This document shows, piece by piece, positions 46,965-58,300 of a DNA stretch of 64,000 bases (positions within the stretch are counted from its first letter, which is position 1; each line of letters starts with the position of its first letter). The translations under genes and the position numbers were made by a program. Below the pieces are notes generated by a model that was given only the letters and a program-made list of their open reading frames with translations, was not told the origin of the DNA and did no database searches. The stretch lies in assembly GCA_047967505.1 (NCBI GenBank), contig CM106539.1, one strand, 5' to 3'. Source of the DNA: Dipteris shenzhenensis. Lineage: Eukaryota > Polypodiophyta > Polypodiopsida > Gleicheniales.

Positions 46965-47820
46965 TCTATCTATTCTATTAAGGAGGGAGGAGGGAGGAGG
47001 GAGAGGCACGTGGCGGGAGGAGGGAGACGCACGTGGCGAGAGGAGGGAGACGCACTATTCTATTCTACGTTCTTTTCTCTCACGCCGTCGCCCGTCGTAA
47101 CGTTTTGATGATCGCCCGCCTCACATTGATGATCGCCCGCCACGTTTTGAACTTCCTTTGCTTCTCTCCAGCTCGCTCTGTCGTCGTCGTCGTCTCACCT
47201 GCAGCTCGCTCCATCGCCATCGCCAACCTGCAGCTCCCTCTGTCGCGTCGTCGTCGTCTCACCTGCAGCTCGCTCCATCGCTCCATCGCCATCGTCTCCT
47301 ACGCTGCGCCATCGCCAAGCTGCAGCTCCCTCTATCGTCGTCTACGCTGCAGAATAGATAGAAGCTGCAGCTCCCTCTATCGTCGTCGTCGTCTACGGAG
47401 GAGGGAGGAGACACGTGCAGCTCCATCGCCAAGCTGCAGCTCCATCGCCATCGTCTACGGAGGAGGGAGGAGACACGTGCTCGAGCTCCATCTCCTGCAC
47501 CTCCACCACCCTCCACCACGCTTCGTCTCCTTCAGCTCCTTCAGCTCCACCACCCTCCACCACGCTTCGTCTCCTTCAGCTCCTTCAGCTCCACCACCCT
47601 CCTTCTCTCAGTGCCCTACCCTCTGCCTACTCCTTGCCTTTGCAGCTTGCTACTACGGTCTGCAGCAAAGGGAGCCCAGCAAGGTCAGAGATCTCCATCC
47701 TCCCTCCTTATCTATCTATTCTATTAAGGAGGAGAAGATAGAAATGGAAGATAGAAGATAGAGAAGATAGAAATGGAAGATAGAAGATAGAAATGGAAGA
47801 TAGAAGATAGATGAATTCCG
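46965..47820 (+). repeat. GC-rich triplet and short tandem repeats between two TCTATCTATTCTATTAAGGA copies
   Basis: The 20-base word TCTATCTATTCTATTAAGGA occurs at 46965-46984 and 47711-47730. Between them lie GGAGGGAGGA runs (46980-47060), CGTCGTCGTC tracts with repeated CTGCAGCTC and CCATCGCCATCG words (47175-47460), two copies of a GGAGGAGGGAGGAGACACGT block (47396, 47458), and two copies of a 44-base TCCACCACCCTCCACCACGC unit (about 47506-47594). A GATAGAAATGGAAGATAGAA repeat follows at 47735-47812. Open frames here are low-complexity Arg/Ser/Leu and not credible proteins. Confidence 0.8.
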
Positions 47821-48069
47821 TGGATCCTTCGATTGAAACTCTCTCTCTAACCACAACACAAATCAAGTGCAAATCTCGAGGGGGCAAAGGCATGCAAAGT
47901 GTAGACATACAGGTGAGGGAGTGTGATTCAGTTCAACGACTATTTCATTGCATGCGTCGAAAATAAAAGAATATGGATTAAATCAAATATAAAAGAAATG
48001 GGAAGGGGGGATAAAGGTGTAAGGCATTAGCTTAATTTATACGTGGGGGTGTATGTCATTACGTATTTC

Positions 48070-48072
48070 TAT

Positions 48073-48110
<38 letters not shown>

Positions 48111-48608
48111 TACAGTTATAGAGTGCCCTTGAGCATCTATCTTCTATCTATTGCCTTCCCTTCCTTGCCTCATCCCATGCTCCTCTAGCACATAACAAAA
48201 ATGAATGACTATTTCATTGCATGTGTCGAAAACAAAAGAGAGAGAGAGCGAGACGGTGTGTGTGTGAGCAAGGTCAGAGAGAGAGCGAGACGGTGTGTGT
48301 GTGAGGACCCGAATGCAAATCTCGAGGGGGCAAAGGCATGCTGAGTGCAGACATAAAGGTGAGGGAGTGTGATTCAGTTCAATGACTATTTCATTACATG
48401 CGTCGAAAACAAAAGAATATGGATTAAACCAAATATGGACTAACGACATTATCATATGACCTTGCATGTAGACACATATGCTACACCCTCCTTTCCCTTC
48501 AAGTAATTAACTGATAGCCAATACATGCTGAGCCAATAGAAAAGGATTGTAGAAAAGGCTGGTAGTTTAGCGTGCAATTGTGTTGTAGGTTGGGCTACTG
48601 TAGGTTGG

Positions 48609-48652
<44 letters not shown>

Positions 48653-48978
48653 TACAGTTCGCTTATATACACTTCCTCTAGCCATTGCTGTATGTTATTG
48701 GAGCACCCAACAATAGTCCATTCGTTCTAACTAGACACATTAAGTACATTAAATTATTTCCCGTATTTCCTTGCTGCCAATACCAGCGAATCCCTTGATT
48801 AAAAAAAATCTTGAGGGATGATCCAATGCAAGAGAAAGATAAGTGGAAGAGGGGGGGAGAATTGCACATGCTTAAAAACCATCTTGAGGGATGATCCAAT
48901 GCAAGAGAAAGATAAGTGGAAGAGAGGGGAGAGAGAGAGAGAGAGAGAGAGATTATATGTGTGTATGTGAGAGAGAGT

Positions 48979-49023
<45 letters not shown>

Positions 49024-49676
49024 TTTATGTTTTTGTGAATATGTAAGGAAAGGAGATGAAAGAAAATAAAGATAATGGAGGAACGAAAGAAGGTAGATTT
49101 GAGCAAGCAAGGAGAGATTTTCCTGAAGGAAAAGAGGTAGTGTGCACCCTCCTATAGGTCAATCAATCGCCATCATGCAACCTTGCATGTAGACACATAT
49201 GCTACACCCTCCTTTCCCTTCAAGTAATTAACTGTATCAGTCTACCTTATATCACATATAGTCATATGATTCACTTCCTCTAGCCATTGCTGTATGTTAT
49301 TGGAGCACCCAACATTAGTCCATATGTGTGTGTGAGCAAGGTCAGAGAGAGAGCGAGACGGTGTGTGTGTGAGGACCCGAATGCAAATCTCGAGGGGGCA
49401 AAGGCATGCAGAGTGCAGACATAAAGGTGAGGGAGTGTGATTCAGTTCAATGACTATTTCATTACATGCACCGAAAACAAAAGAATATGGATTAAACCAA
49501 ATATGGACTAACGGCATTATCATATGACCTTGCATGTAGACACATATGCTACACCCTCCTTTCCCTTCAAGTAATTAACTGATAGCCAATACATGCTGAG
49601 CCAATAGAAAAGGATTATAGAAAAGGCTGGTAGTTTAGCGTGCAACTGTGTTGTAGGTTGGGCTACTGTAGGTTGG

Positions 49677-49726
<50 letters not shown>

Positions 49727-50050
49727 TACAGTTCGCTTATATACACTTCCTCTAGCCATTGCTGTATGTTATTGGAGCACCCAACAATAGTCCATTCGTT
49801 CTAACTAGACACATTAAGTACATTAAATTATTTCCCGTATTTCCTTGCTGCCAATACCAGCGAATCTCTTGATTAAAAACCATCTTGAGGGATGATCCAA
49901 TGCAAGAGAAAGATAAGTGGAAGAGGGGGGGAGAATTGCACATGCTTAAAAACCATCTTGAGGGATGATCCAATGCAAGAGAAAGATAAGTGGAAGAGGG
50001 GGGAGAGAGAGAGAGAGAGAGAGATTATATGTGTGTATGTGAGAGAGAGT

Positions 50051-50101
<51 letters not shown>

Positions 50102-50243
50102 TTTGTGTTTTTGTGAATATCTAAGGAAAGGAGATGAAAGAAAATAAAGATAATGGAGGAACGAAAGAGGGGGGAGAATTGCACATGCTTAAAAACCATC
50201 TTGAGGGATGATCCAATGCAAGAGAAAGATAAGTGGAAGAGGG

Positions 50244-50299
<56 letters not shown>

Positions 50300-50375
50300 A
50301 TGTGTGTGTGAGAGAGAGAGTGTGTGTTTGTGTGTGTGTGTGTGTGTGGGGGGGGGTGTATGTCATTACGTATTT

Positions 50376-50427
<52 letters not shown>

Positions 50428-50743
50428 TACAGTTCGCTTAGCTTTACTTTTGTTTTGGGTTGTTTTTCTTGCAGGTGCTTCATTTTATTGTTGGACTAGC
50501 ACTAGCTTCTCTCCACAACTTTTGTTTATCCAGGTAGGTGATCACTTTTTTTTGTGTGTGTGTGTGTGTGTGTATGTGTGTTTGCATCTTAAACATTTTC
50601 AAAATCATTGAAACCATTCTGATCTTATAATTCATGAATTCTCTGTTACATTCATGAAACCATTCTGATCGTAATTCGTGGATGCTTAGATTCTTGGGAG
50701 GGGAAAATTGAACTAAGAACCATCTTTTTTCAAAAAGATAATG

Positions 50744-50786
<43 letters not shown>

Positions 50787-51412
50787 GAAGCTACATTTTT
50801 AAAATCATCCAAACCATTATGATCTTATAGTTTCTAGATGATTATATTATTGAGACGGAAGAACTAACAGATAATGGAGGCGAGAGAGAGAGAGAGAGAG
50901 GGAGAGAGAGAGAGAGAGGGAAAATATAATGGTGGACAAAAGTGAATTAAGTTAGTGTATTAGTTAGAGACAAGGGGATGATGGGGTTGGAGCAGTAATC
51001 ATTAAATGTAATTGTATCTTTCGTAGGGGCATCTTGATGACCTGGCAATATGTCTAGAGATAAAGCTTGCACTGTGTACCCTGAGTGATCTAATCTAACC
51101 TTCATTTTTGAGAAGCTAGCCTTGCTTTTCAATTGACTTTGCTTTCTATTTGGAATTCTTTGCTTCCTTAGGACACGTTGTGTGTGTGTGTGTGAGTTTG
51201 CATCGTTTGAGACAAGCTACATTTTCAAAATCATTGAAACCATTCCGATCTGATCATTCATGAATTCTTTGCTTCCTTAGGACACATTGTGTGTGTGTGT
51301 GTGAGTTTGCAGGCTACATTCATTGAAACCATTCTGATCTTATAATTCGTGGACGCTTAGATTCTTGGGAGGGGAAAACTGAACTAAGAACCATGTTTTT
51401 TCAAAAACATGG

Positions 51413-51460
<48 letters not shown>

Positions 51461-51634
51461 AACCTACAGTAGCCCAACCTACAACACAGTTGCATGCTAA
51501 ACTACCAGCCTTTTCTACAATCCTTTTCTATTGGCTCAGCATGATCTCTTCTATTGTGGACCTTGCTATGCTGCTCTGTGTGTAGAGTCTCATACCTCCA
51601 TGCCTGCTTTGTCTGTGCATATCTCTTAGGAGAG

Positions 51635-51686
<52 letters not shown>

Positions 51687-52035
51687 ATAATGGTGGAATT
51701 AAGTTTGTAGATGATTATATTATTGAGATGGAAGAACTAAAAGATAATGGAGGCGATGATGTGATTGGACCAGTAATCATTAAATGTAAGCTACATTTTT
51801 TAAATCATGCAAACCATTATGATCTTATAGTTTCTAGATGATGATATTATTGAGACGGAAGAACTAAAAGATAATAGAGGTGAGAGAGAGAGAGAGAGGG
51901 AAAATATATTGATGGACAGAAGTGAATGAAGTTAGTGTATTAGTTAGAGACAAGGCAATGATGTGGTTGTGCTGCTCTGTGTGTAGAGTCTCATACCTCC
52001 ATGCCTGCTTTGTCTGTGCATATCTCTTAGGAGAG

Positions 52036-52089
<54 letters not shown>

Positions 52090-53004
52090 ATAATGGTGGA
52101 CAGAAAGGAATTAAGTTTGTAGATGATTATATTATTGAGATGGAAGAACTAAAAGATAATGGAGGCGATGATGTGATTGGACCAGTAATCATTAAATGTA
52201 AGCTACATTTTTTAAATCATGCAAACCATTATGATCTTATAGTTTCTAGATGATTATATTATTGAGACGGAAGAACTAAAAGATAATAGAGGTGAGAGAG
52301 AGAGAGAGAGAGGGAGAGAGAGAGAGAGGGAAAATATATTGATGGACAGAAGTGAATGAAGTTAGTGTATTAGTTAGAGACAAGGCGATGATGTGGTTGG
52401 ACCCTATGTGATCTAATCAACCTCTCAAGGAGAGTAAAGGATTATGTATGTTTCATGTCATGTGCATTATGGCCATGAGAAGTAACCTCCAGAGGTGAGG
52501 CGATTGGATATCAGTAATCATTAAATGTAATTGTATCTTTCCTAGGAGCATCTTGATGACTTGGCAATATGTCTAGAGATAAGCTTGCACCCTCTAGCCT
52601 AAGTGATCTAATCTAACCTTTGTTTTGAGAAGCTAGCCCTGCTTCTCAATGAGAGTGAAGCGTCAAATATGTTTCATGTCATGTGGACTATAGGCATGAG
52701 AACTAAGCTCGAGACGTGAGGCAATTGGATAATAGGTGGGGCTACACACACACACACACATAGAGAGAGAGAGAGAGAGAGAGAGGATGAAAGGATATAA
52801 TGGTAGGGCAGAAGTGAAATAAGACAAGGCCATGATGTGGTCGGAGCAGTAATCATTAAATATGATCTAATCTAACCTTTGTTTTGAGAAGCTAGCCTTG
52901 CTTCTCAATGAGAGTAAAGCATCAAATATGTTTCATGTCGTGTGGACTATAGCCATGAGAACTAAGCTTAAGACGTGAGGCGATTGGATGATAGGTGGGG
53001 CTAC

Positions 53005-53055
<51 letters not shown>

Positions 53056-53360
53056 ACGAGAAATATAATGGTAGCCAGAAGTGAAATAAGACAAGGCCAT
53101 GATGTGTTTGGATCAGTAATCATTAAAGGTATTTGTATTTTCTTAGGAGCATCGAGCTGGCAGTATGTCTAGAGATAAGCTAGCATCCTCTTCCCTAAGT
53201 GATCTAATCTAACCTCTTTCAGAAGTTAGTCTTGCTTCTCAAGGAGAGTAAAGGATTAAGTGTGTTTCACGTCATGTGCTTTATAGCCATGAGAACTAAG
53301 CTCGAGAGATGAGGCGATTGGATGATAGATGGGGCTACACACACACACACACAGAGCAAA
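48070..53360. repeat. Cluster of (GA)n, (GT)n and (CT)n arrays inside duplicated segments
   Basis: More than fifteen dinucleotide arrays occur, among them (GA)n at 48610-48650, 49679-49724, 50246-50295, 50383-50425, 51638-51679, 52038-52082 and 53009-53052, (GT)n at 48985-49020 and 50050-50099, and (CT)n at 51415-51459. They are embedded in duplicated unique sequence: 48430-48780 recurs at 49505-49860, 51568-51850 recurs at 51967-52260, and a block with GTTTCATGTCATGTG recurs near 52450, 52670, 52930 and 53266. No coding sequence is supported. Confidence 0.9.
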
Positions 53361-53469
53361 ATATAATGGTGGACAGAAGTGAAATAAGTCCATGATGTGG
53401 TTGGATATGAAAGGTCCAAAGTTAATTGTATCTTTCGCAGGAGCACCTTCATGAGCAGACAGTAAGATT

Positions 53470-53640
53470 GTAGGAAGTAGAAATCATAGGACTAAGGTCT
53501 TAGATTTAGGGTTCGTTAGAGCAGGCTAATGCATGGCAAGGGGAGGTTAGGGGGATTTTATTTTTGAAATAGACGCTAGGGCCATGTGCCTTCCATGTCG
53601 ATTTCTCCTTTTAACATGTCCTATGATTTCTACTTCCTAC
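53470..53640. repeat. Perfect 22-bp inverted repeat, 127-base loop
   Basis: GTAGGAAGTAGAAATCATAG with two more bases (53470-53491) is matched by its exact reverse complement at 53619-53640. It lies about 260 bases upstream of the first Helitron ORF, just after the microsatellite region. Confidence 0.9.
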
Positions 53641-53903
53641 CACCATATCCTTGGTCACTCTAAGCAACTTACCGCCTTTGAATCGGAAAATATTTGCACG
53701 AGTGCTTGGCACGAGCTCATTCACAAATATCTCAATCCATCCAACTTGATTCCAAATTCTTTGCTGAGAGGAGATGGGCTACAATCTTTGGGTATCTACC
53801 TCCTATGGCAATTCATTTCTGCTCATGTTTGTTCTATGGAATCTGTGTGATCCAATTATACAATTGAGCCAATACATACCTGAAAAGGTTTTTGTATTTT
53901 GTT

Positions 53904-54644
53904 ATGGATGCAGCTCCAGAAATGGCTTCTACCGTTGTTCCAAATCTTGGGGAGTCGGGTTTCCATGGGCGACAAAGCCTTCGGGCAATGAAGCGAGCTG
54001 CTAGGTTGGAGGGCTCTGCAATTTCTGACATTGTGTTGTCATCTTTTCCTGAGCCAGATAGCCTTCATGTGATAAATCAAGTTTTGGCAAGGGCCGAGAC
54101 TTCAACCCATGGAGCAAATCACGGTCCCAAGTTGCCTTCAAAGCGTTTTAAGTCTAGCCGCGAACGTCGCACTGCTAATATAATGAAACGACTTGCAAGG
54201 GGGAGAGCTTCAACCCATGCAACTGAGCATTCAAGTCATTACAATCTTTTAAAGTCCATTCAAGCCATGTGCGAGAATAATAAGGATGCATGTGCCATGA
54301 ACACACGATATTTGGGGTCTTTGTGGGGAGAAATCCATTCAGATGGTGCTGCAGTAATAGCGCAGGGGATGGCAGAATTCCCTGGAACTCTCATTGCAAG
54401 GATTTCTCAAATTGAGAATAGCGTTAAGGAATCTAATCAATGGATGCAGCAGATTTTGGGGAGAGGTGGAGAAGGGGCAGTTGTATGTGAGAATGGGTGT
54501 AGACTACAAGTTGATAAGCTGAAAGAACAAGTTCAACTACTGTCCACTGAGGTGTCAATGTTCAAAGTTGGTTTAAATAGGCTAACTGCTTTGATGACCA
54601 GGATGAGCCGTAAACTAGAGCAGGTCGCAACCCGTGACAATTAA
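53904..54644 (+). CDS. Helitron upstream ORF, 246-aa coiled-coil protein of unknown function
   Basis: An ATG at 53904 (MDAAPEMASTVVPNLGESG) opens an uninterrupted frame of 246 codons in a region otherwise full of stops. The N-terminal half is basic (SLRAMKRAARLEG, KRFKSSRERRTANIMKRLAR, about residues 25-100), and the C-terminal third is a likely coiled coil (LQVDKLKEQVQLLSTEVSMF, about residues 195-240). No catalytic motif or known family is recognised. It stands on the same strand 665 bases before RepHel. Basic-plus-coiled-coil architecture suggests a nucleic-acid-binding or oligomerising accessory, which is inference only. The frame stays open a little upstream, so an earlier exon is possible. 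Confidence 0.6.
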   Translation: MDAAPEMASTVVPNLGESGFHGRQSLRAMKRAARLEGSAISDIVLSSFPEPDSLHVINQVLARAETSTHGANHGPKLPSKRFKSSRERRTANIMKRLARGRASTHATEHSSHYNLLKSIQAMCENNKDACAMNTRYLGSLWGEIHSDGAAVIAQGMAEFPGTLIARISQIENSVKESNQWMQQILGRGGEGAVVCENGCRLQVDKLKEQVQLLSTEVSMFKVGLNRLTALMTRMSRKLEQVATRDN

Positions 54645-54655
54645 GAGACTCCTAA

Positions 54656-54850
54656 GACTTTTATGTCACTTTTTTGTACTGGAATCCCAAATGCTTCTAT
54701 GGGATTCATGTACTTCCAGGTTGCCCTTATGTTATTTGGCAAGACAAGTTTGACTCCTGAGATTTTTATGTCACTTTTTGTACTGGAATTCCAAATGCTT
54801 CTATGGGATTCATGTAGTTGGGTTGCCCTTATGTTATTTGGCAAGACAAG
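54656..54850 (+). repeat. Tandem duplication of about 105 bp between the two Helitron ORFs
   Basis: The segment with TTTTATGTCACTTTTT, GTACTGGAAT, CCAAATGCTTCTATGGGATT and TTGCCCTTATGTTATTTGGC occurs at 54656-54753 and again at 54763-54850 with a few differences. Confidence 0.85.
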
Positions 54851-55309
54851 TTTTTTTGCAAATGATTATATTTACTTTCATTTGACATATATATGGCAAT
54901 GGAAGCTAATTTAATTCAATATTTGAATTGCCTATTGTTCCTTCCCATTTTCGTTTTATTTAAGATATACTCAAATATTTGTAATTTCTTTGCATAAATG
55001 CTGATGCAACGCTTATACTTTTTTTGAGATGGTCAACTTTGAGTTTTTTTAGATATGTTAGCTTTGGTTTTTATGTTTCAAATGATGGTTGCACATATGA
55101 TATTGTATTTTGTCACATGTTGAAAAAATATGAGCATTACTCTTACCAAAGATAATGGGTTCAATGCATAGATGGTCCGCTCTCAATTTTAGATAGATGG
55201 GAAAGGGATGGCTTTGTCATGGTTAGGGATGATGCATAAGTTATTTGATTAATCTATTTTTCCCTTTGAGGAATAGATATTTATGTAGTTGGTTGAGTGG
55301 ATACAGAAG

Positions 55310-58300
55310 ATGGCAAGACAAATAGAAGAGAGGCTACATTCAATACGTTCTCATAGGAGAAGATTGTTGGATTCAACGCGGGCAGCCCGTCGTGCTTATG
55401 CTATACAAAGAACAAGGTCTAAAACACAAGGTGCTAGAAGCATGAGGGTGGCTGTGGAATCTATGGGTGTAGAAGTAGGAGTTTGCAGTCAACACAATCA
55501 GATACATGGATGCAGTAATGTAGCATGCATTGTGGCTGAAAATACAATGGACCTCAATACTTCAGTAACAGTAGGTAGAGTGCATCAACATGCTTCAGTG
55601 ATAGGTACACGTACTCAAATGGATTCAACACGGGCGGCCCGTCGTAGTTATGCTATACAAAGAACAAGGTCGAAAACACAAGGAGTTAGAAGCATGAGGG
55701 TGGCTGTGGAATCTATGGATGTAGAAGACGGCCTTCGTAGACAACAGGACCAAATGTATGGGCACAGTAATGTAGCGTGCATTGCTGAAAATACAATGGA
55801 CGTCAATACTTTACCAACTGTAGATAATGAGCATGAACATGCTCCAGTAATAGGTACAAGTACTCAAATGGATTCAACGCGGGCGGCCCGTCGCATTTAT
55901 GCTATACAAAGAACAAGGTCGAGAACACAAGTTGCTAGAAGTGTGAGGGGGGCAATGGAATCTATGGATGTAGAAGTTGGCCTACGCAGAGAACAGAATC
56001 AAATGCATGGGCACAGTAATGTAGGATGCACTGCTGAAAATAGAATGGACCTCCATACTGCACCAATAGTATGTAATGAGCATGAACATGCTCCAGTAGT
56101 ATGTACAACTACTCATATGGATGCAACCAGGGATGCTACTCATTTAAGAGCCCCAAGGCGTGTTGTTCACAACAGGGCTGTGATTTTGGGTGCAGGGGGG
56201 AGCCTCTCTATCTTGCATACTTTTCCGTTAAGGGAAAATGTAGAGCATCCATCTTTGTATCCACTGGTCTTCAATGCTCCTTCTGTTCATGCACTCGGAT
56301 CCATGGATCATACATGTAGCTTTTGCCAGGCTCAACTGTGGAAACAAGAGACGCGAATGCATATGCATCAAGTTGTGGGCAAGCACTGTTGCAAAGTTGG
56401 TCGTGTGTCATTGTTGCCGTTAGAAGAACCACCAGAGATTTCGAGAGTTCTACTGCACGGACATGATGCTAGAAGCAGACTATTTAAGAAAAACATTAGG
56501 GCTTATAATAGTGCCATGGCATTTGTTTCATTGGGAGCCCATGTTGATCAAATGTTCCGTGGGAATGGGGGTATACAAAACTTTCGAGTCCATGGTAGTG
56601 TGTATCATCAGGTTGGAAATTTGTTGCCGGATGAGGCTAGGCAAGAGATGCCACGTTTTGCACAGTTGTACGTGTATGATACTGATCATGAACTAGAACA
56701 CCGTTTACATGGGATGCCTGGTTTGGATCCAGGCATTTTGGAGTTGTTGCAGAGGATGATGCACGAGAGCAATCCATATGCCAGTGCATTGATGGCTATT
56801 GGGCAAGTGCTAAGAACAAATCCACATACAAACCTGAGGATGGTTATTTGTGAGAGTCGCTCCACCTCAAGGCAGTACTTGGCTCCTATGGCTAGCGAGG
56901 TTGCTGCAATCATGCCAGGACAAGGGGATGACTTTGATATTGGAAATCGGGACATTCAGATTTTTAGCCGCAATGGGTTTGTGCGTAGAATATCTAATTT
57001 GCACCGATCATACATGCCTCTCATGTATGTTCTTTTGTTCCCTCGGGGAGAAGATGGCTGGCATCCATATATCCCATATAGTGATGTTCCTAATCACACA
57101 CCATTGCACGAGATACGTGGACAGAGTTGTGTCACCCAGAGACAATACTACGCATATCTTTTGCAGGTGAGATATGATACAAATGCATGTCTTTTGCGTG
57201 GGGGTAGATTGCTGCAGCAATACATGGTTGATGCCTACAGTAGCATGGAAGAGTCTAGGTTGGTGTGGATACGAAACAACCAGGCTTCCCTACGCGCTGA
57301 AGTCTATCAAGGGTTGATGGACATGGTGAATACAGCTGATGGGACACGTACTGTGCTTGGCAATGCTGCAGGGCGTAGGGTGGTGTTGCCTTCTTCTTTT
57401 ACGGGAGGGCCTCGGTATATGTGCCAGCTATACCAAGATGCTATGGCAATTGTCAGAAAAAGGGGCAAACCGGATTTATTCATAACATTCACCTGCAATC
57501 CCAAATGGGCTGAAATATCTATAGCATTGTTGCCGGGGCAAACTGCACAAGACCGTCCAGATTTGACAGCCCGTGTGTTTTTCCAAAAGCATAAGGACAT
57601 GATGCAGTCAATTATAAAACATAATTTGTTTGGGAAGGTGGTTGGATATGTGAGTGTCATAGAGTTTCAAAAGAGAGGCCTGCCACACTCACACATATTG
57701 TTGATATTAGAAAGTGGTTTCAAACCCGTGGAGATCGGTCACTATGACCGATTAGTGTGTGCGGAGTTGCCAGATAAGGCTATGTTCCCGGAGTTGCATG
57801 ATATTATTGGGCAATGTAATGTCCATGGTCCGTGTGGTGCACTAAATCCATCTGCAGCTTGCATGGTTGATGGAAAATGCATTCGTCATTATCCACGTGG
57901 ATTCTCACAGACGACTATTGTTGGCAACGATGGCTATCCAGTTTACATGCGTCGTGATGATGGTAGAAAGATACAAGTGAAAGGGGGTGTGATTGATAAT
58001 CGTTGGATTGTGCCATTTAATCCTTTTCTCTCCATGAAGTACAAGGCACACATCAATGTTGAAATATGCTCCACAATCACTGCAGTTAAGTATTTGTATA
58101 AATATGTGTACAAAGGTCATGACAGAGCCATTATCAAGATGCAGCTAAATAATGCAGGAGAGCAAGGGCATTTGCACAACATAGTTGACGGTGGCAATAT
58201 TGATGAGATTAGTAGTTACTTAGATGCACGTTACGTGTCAGCATCAGAAGCATGTTGGCGGATTTATGAGTATGCCACGCACGATGAAAAACCCGATGTG

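Noticed and set aside
47033-47761. Plus-strand 242-codon Arg/Ser-rich frame
   Set aside because: It translates CGTCGTCGT and CTCCATCGCC repeats; all three frames are similarly open and no conserved residues are seen.
55289-55309. RepHel start seven codons upstream of ATG 55310
   Set aside because: The first codon of that longer frame is TTG and is preceded by TTTATGTAG, which looks more like a splice acceptor; the first in-frame ATG is 55310.
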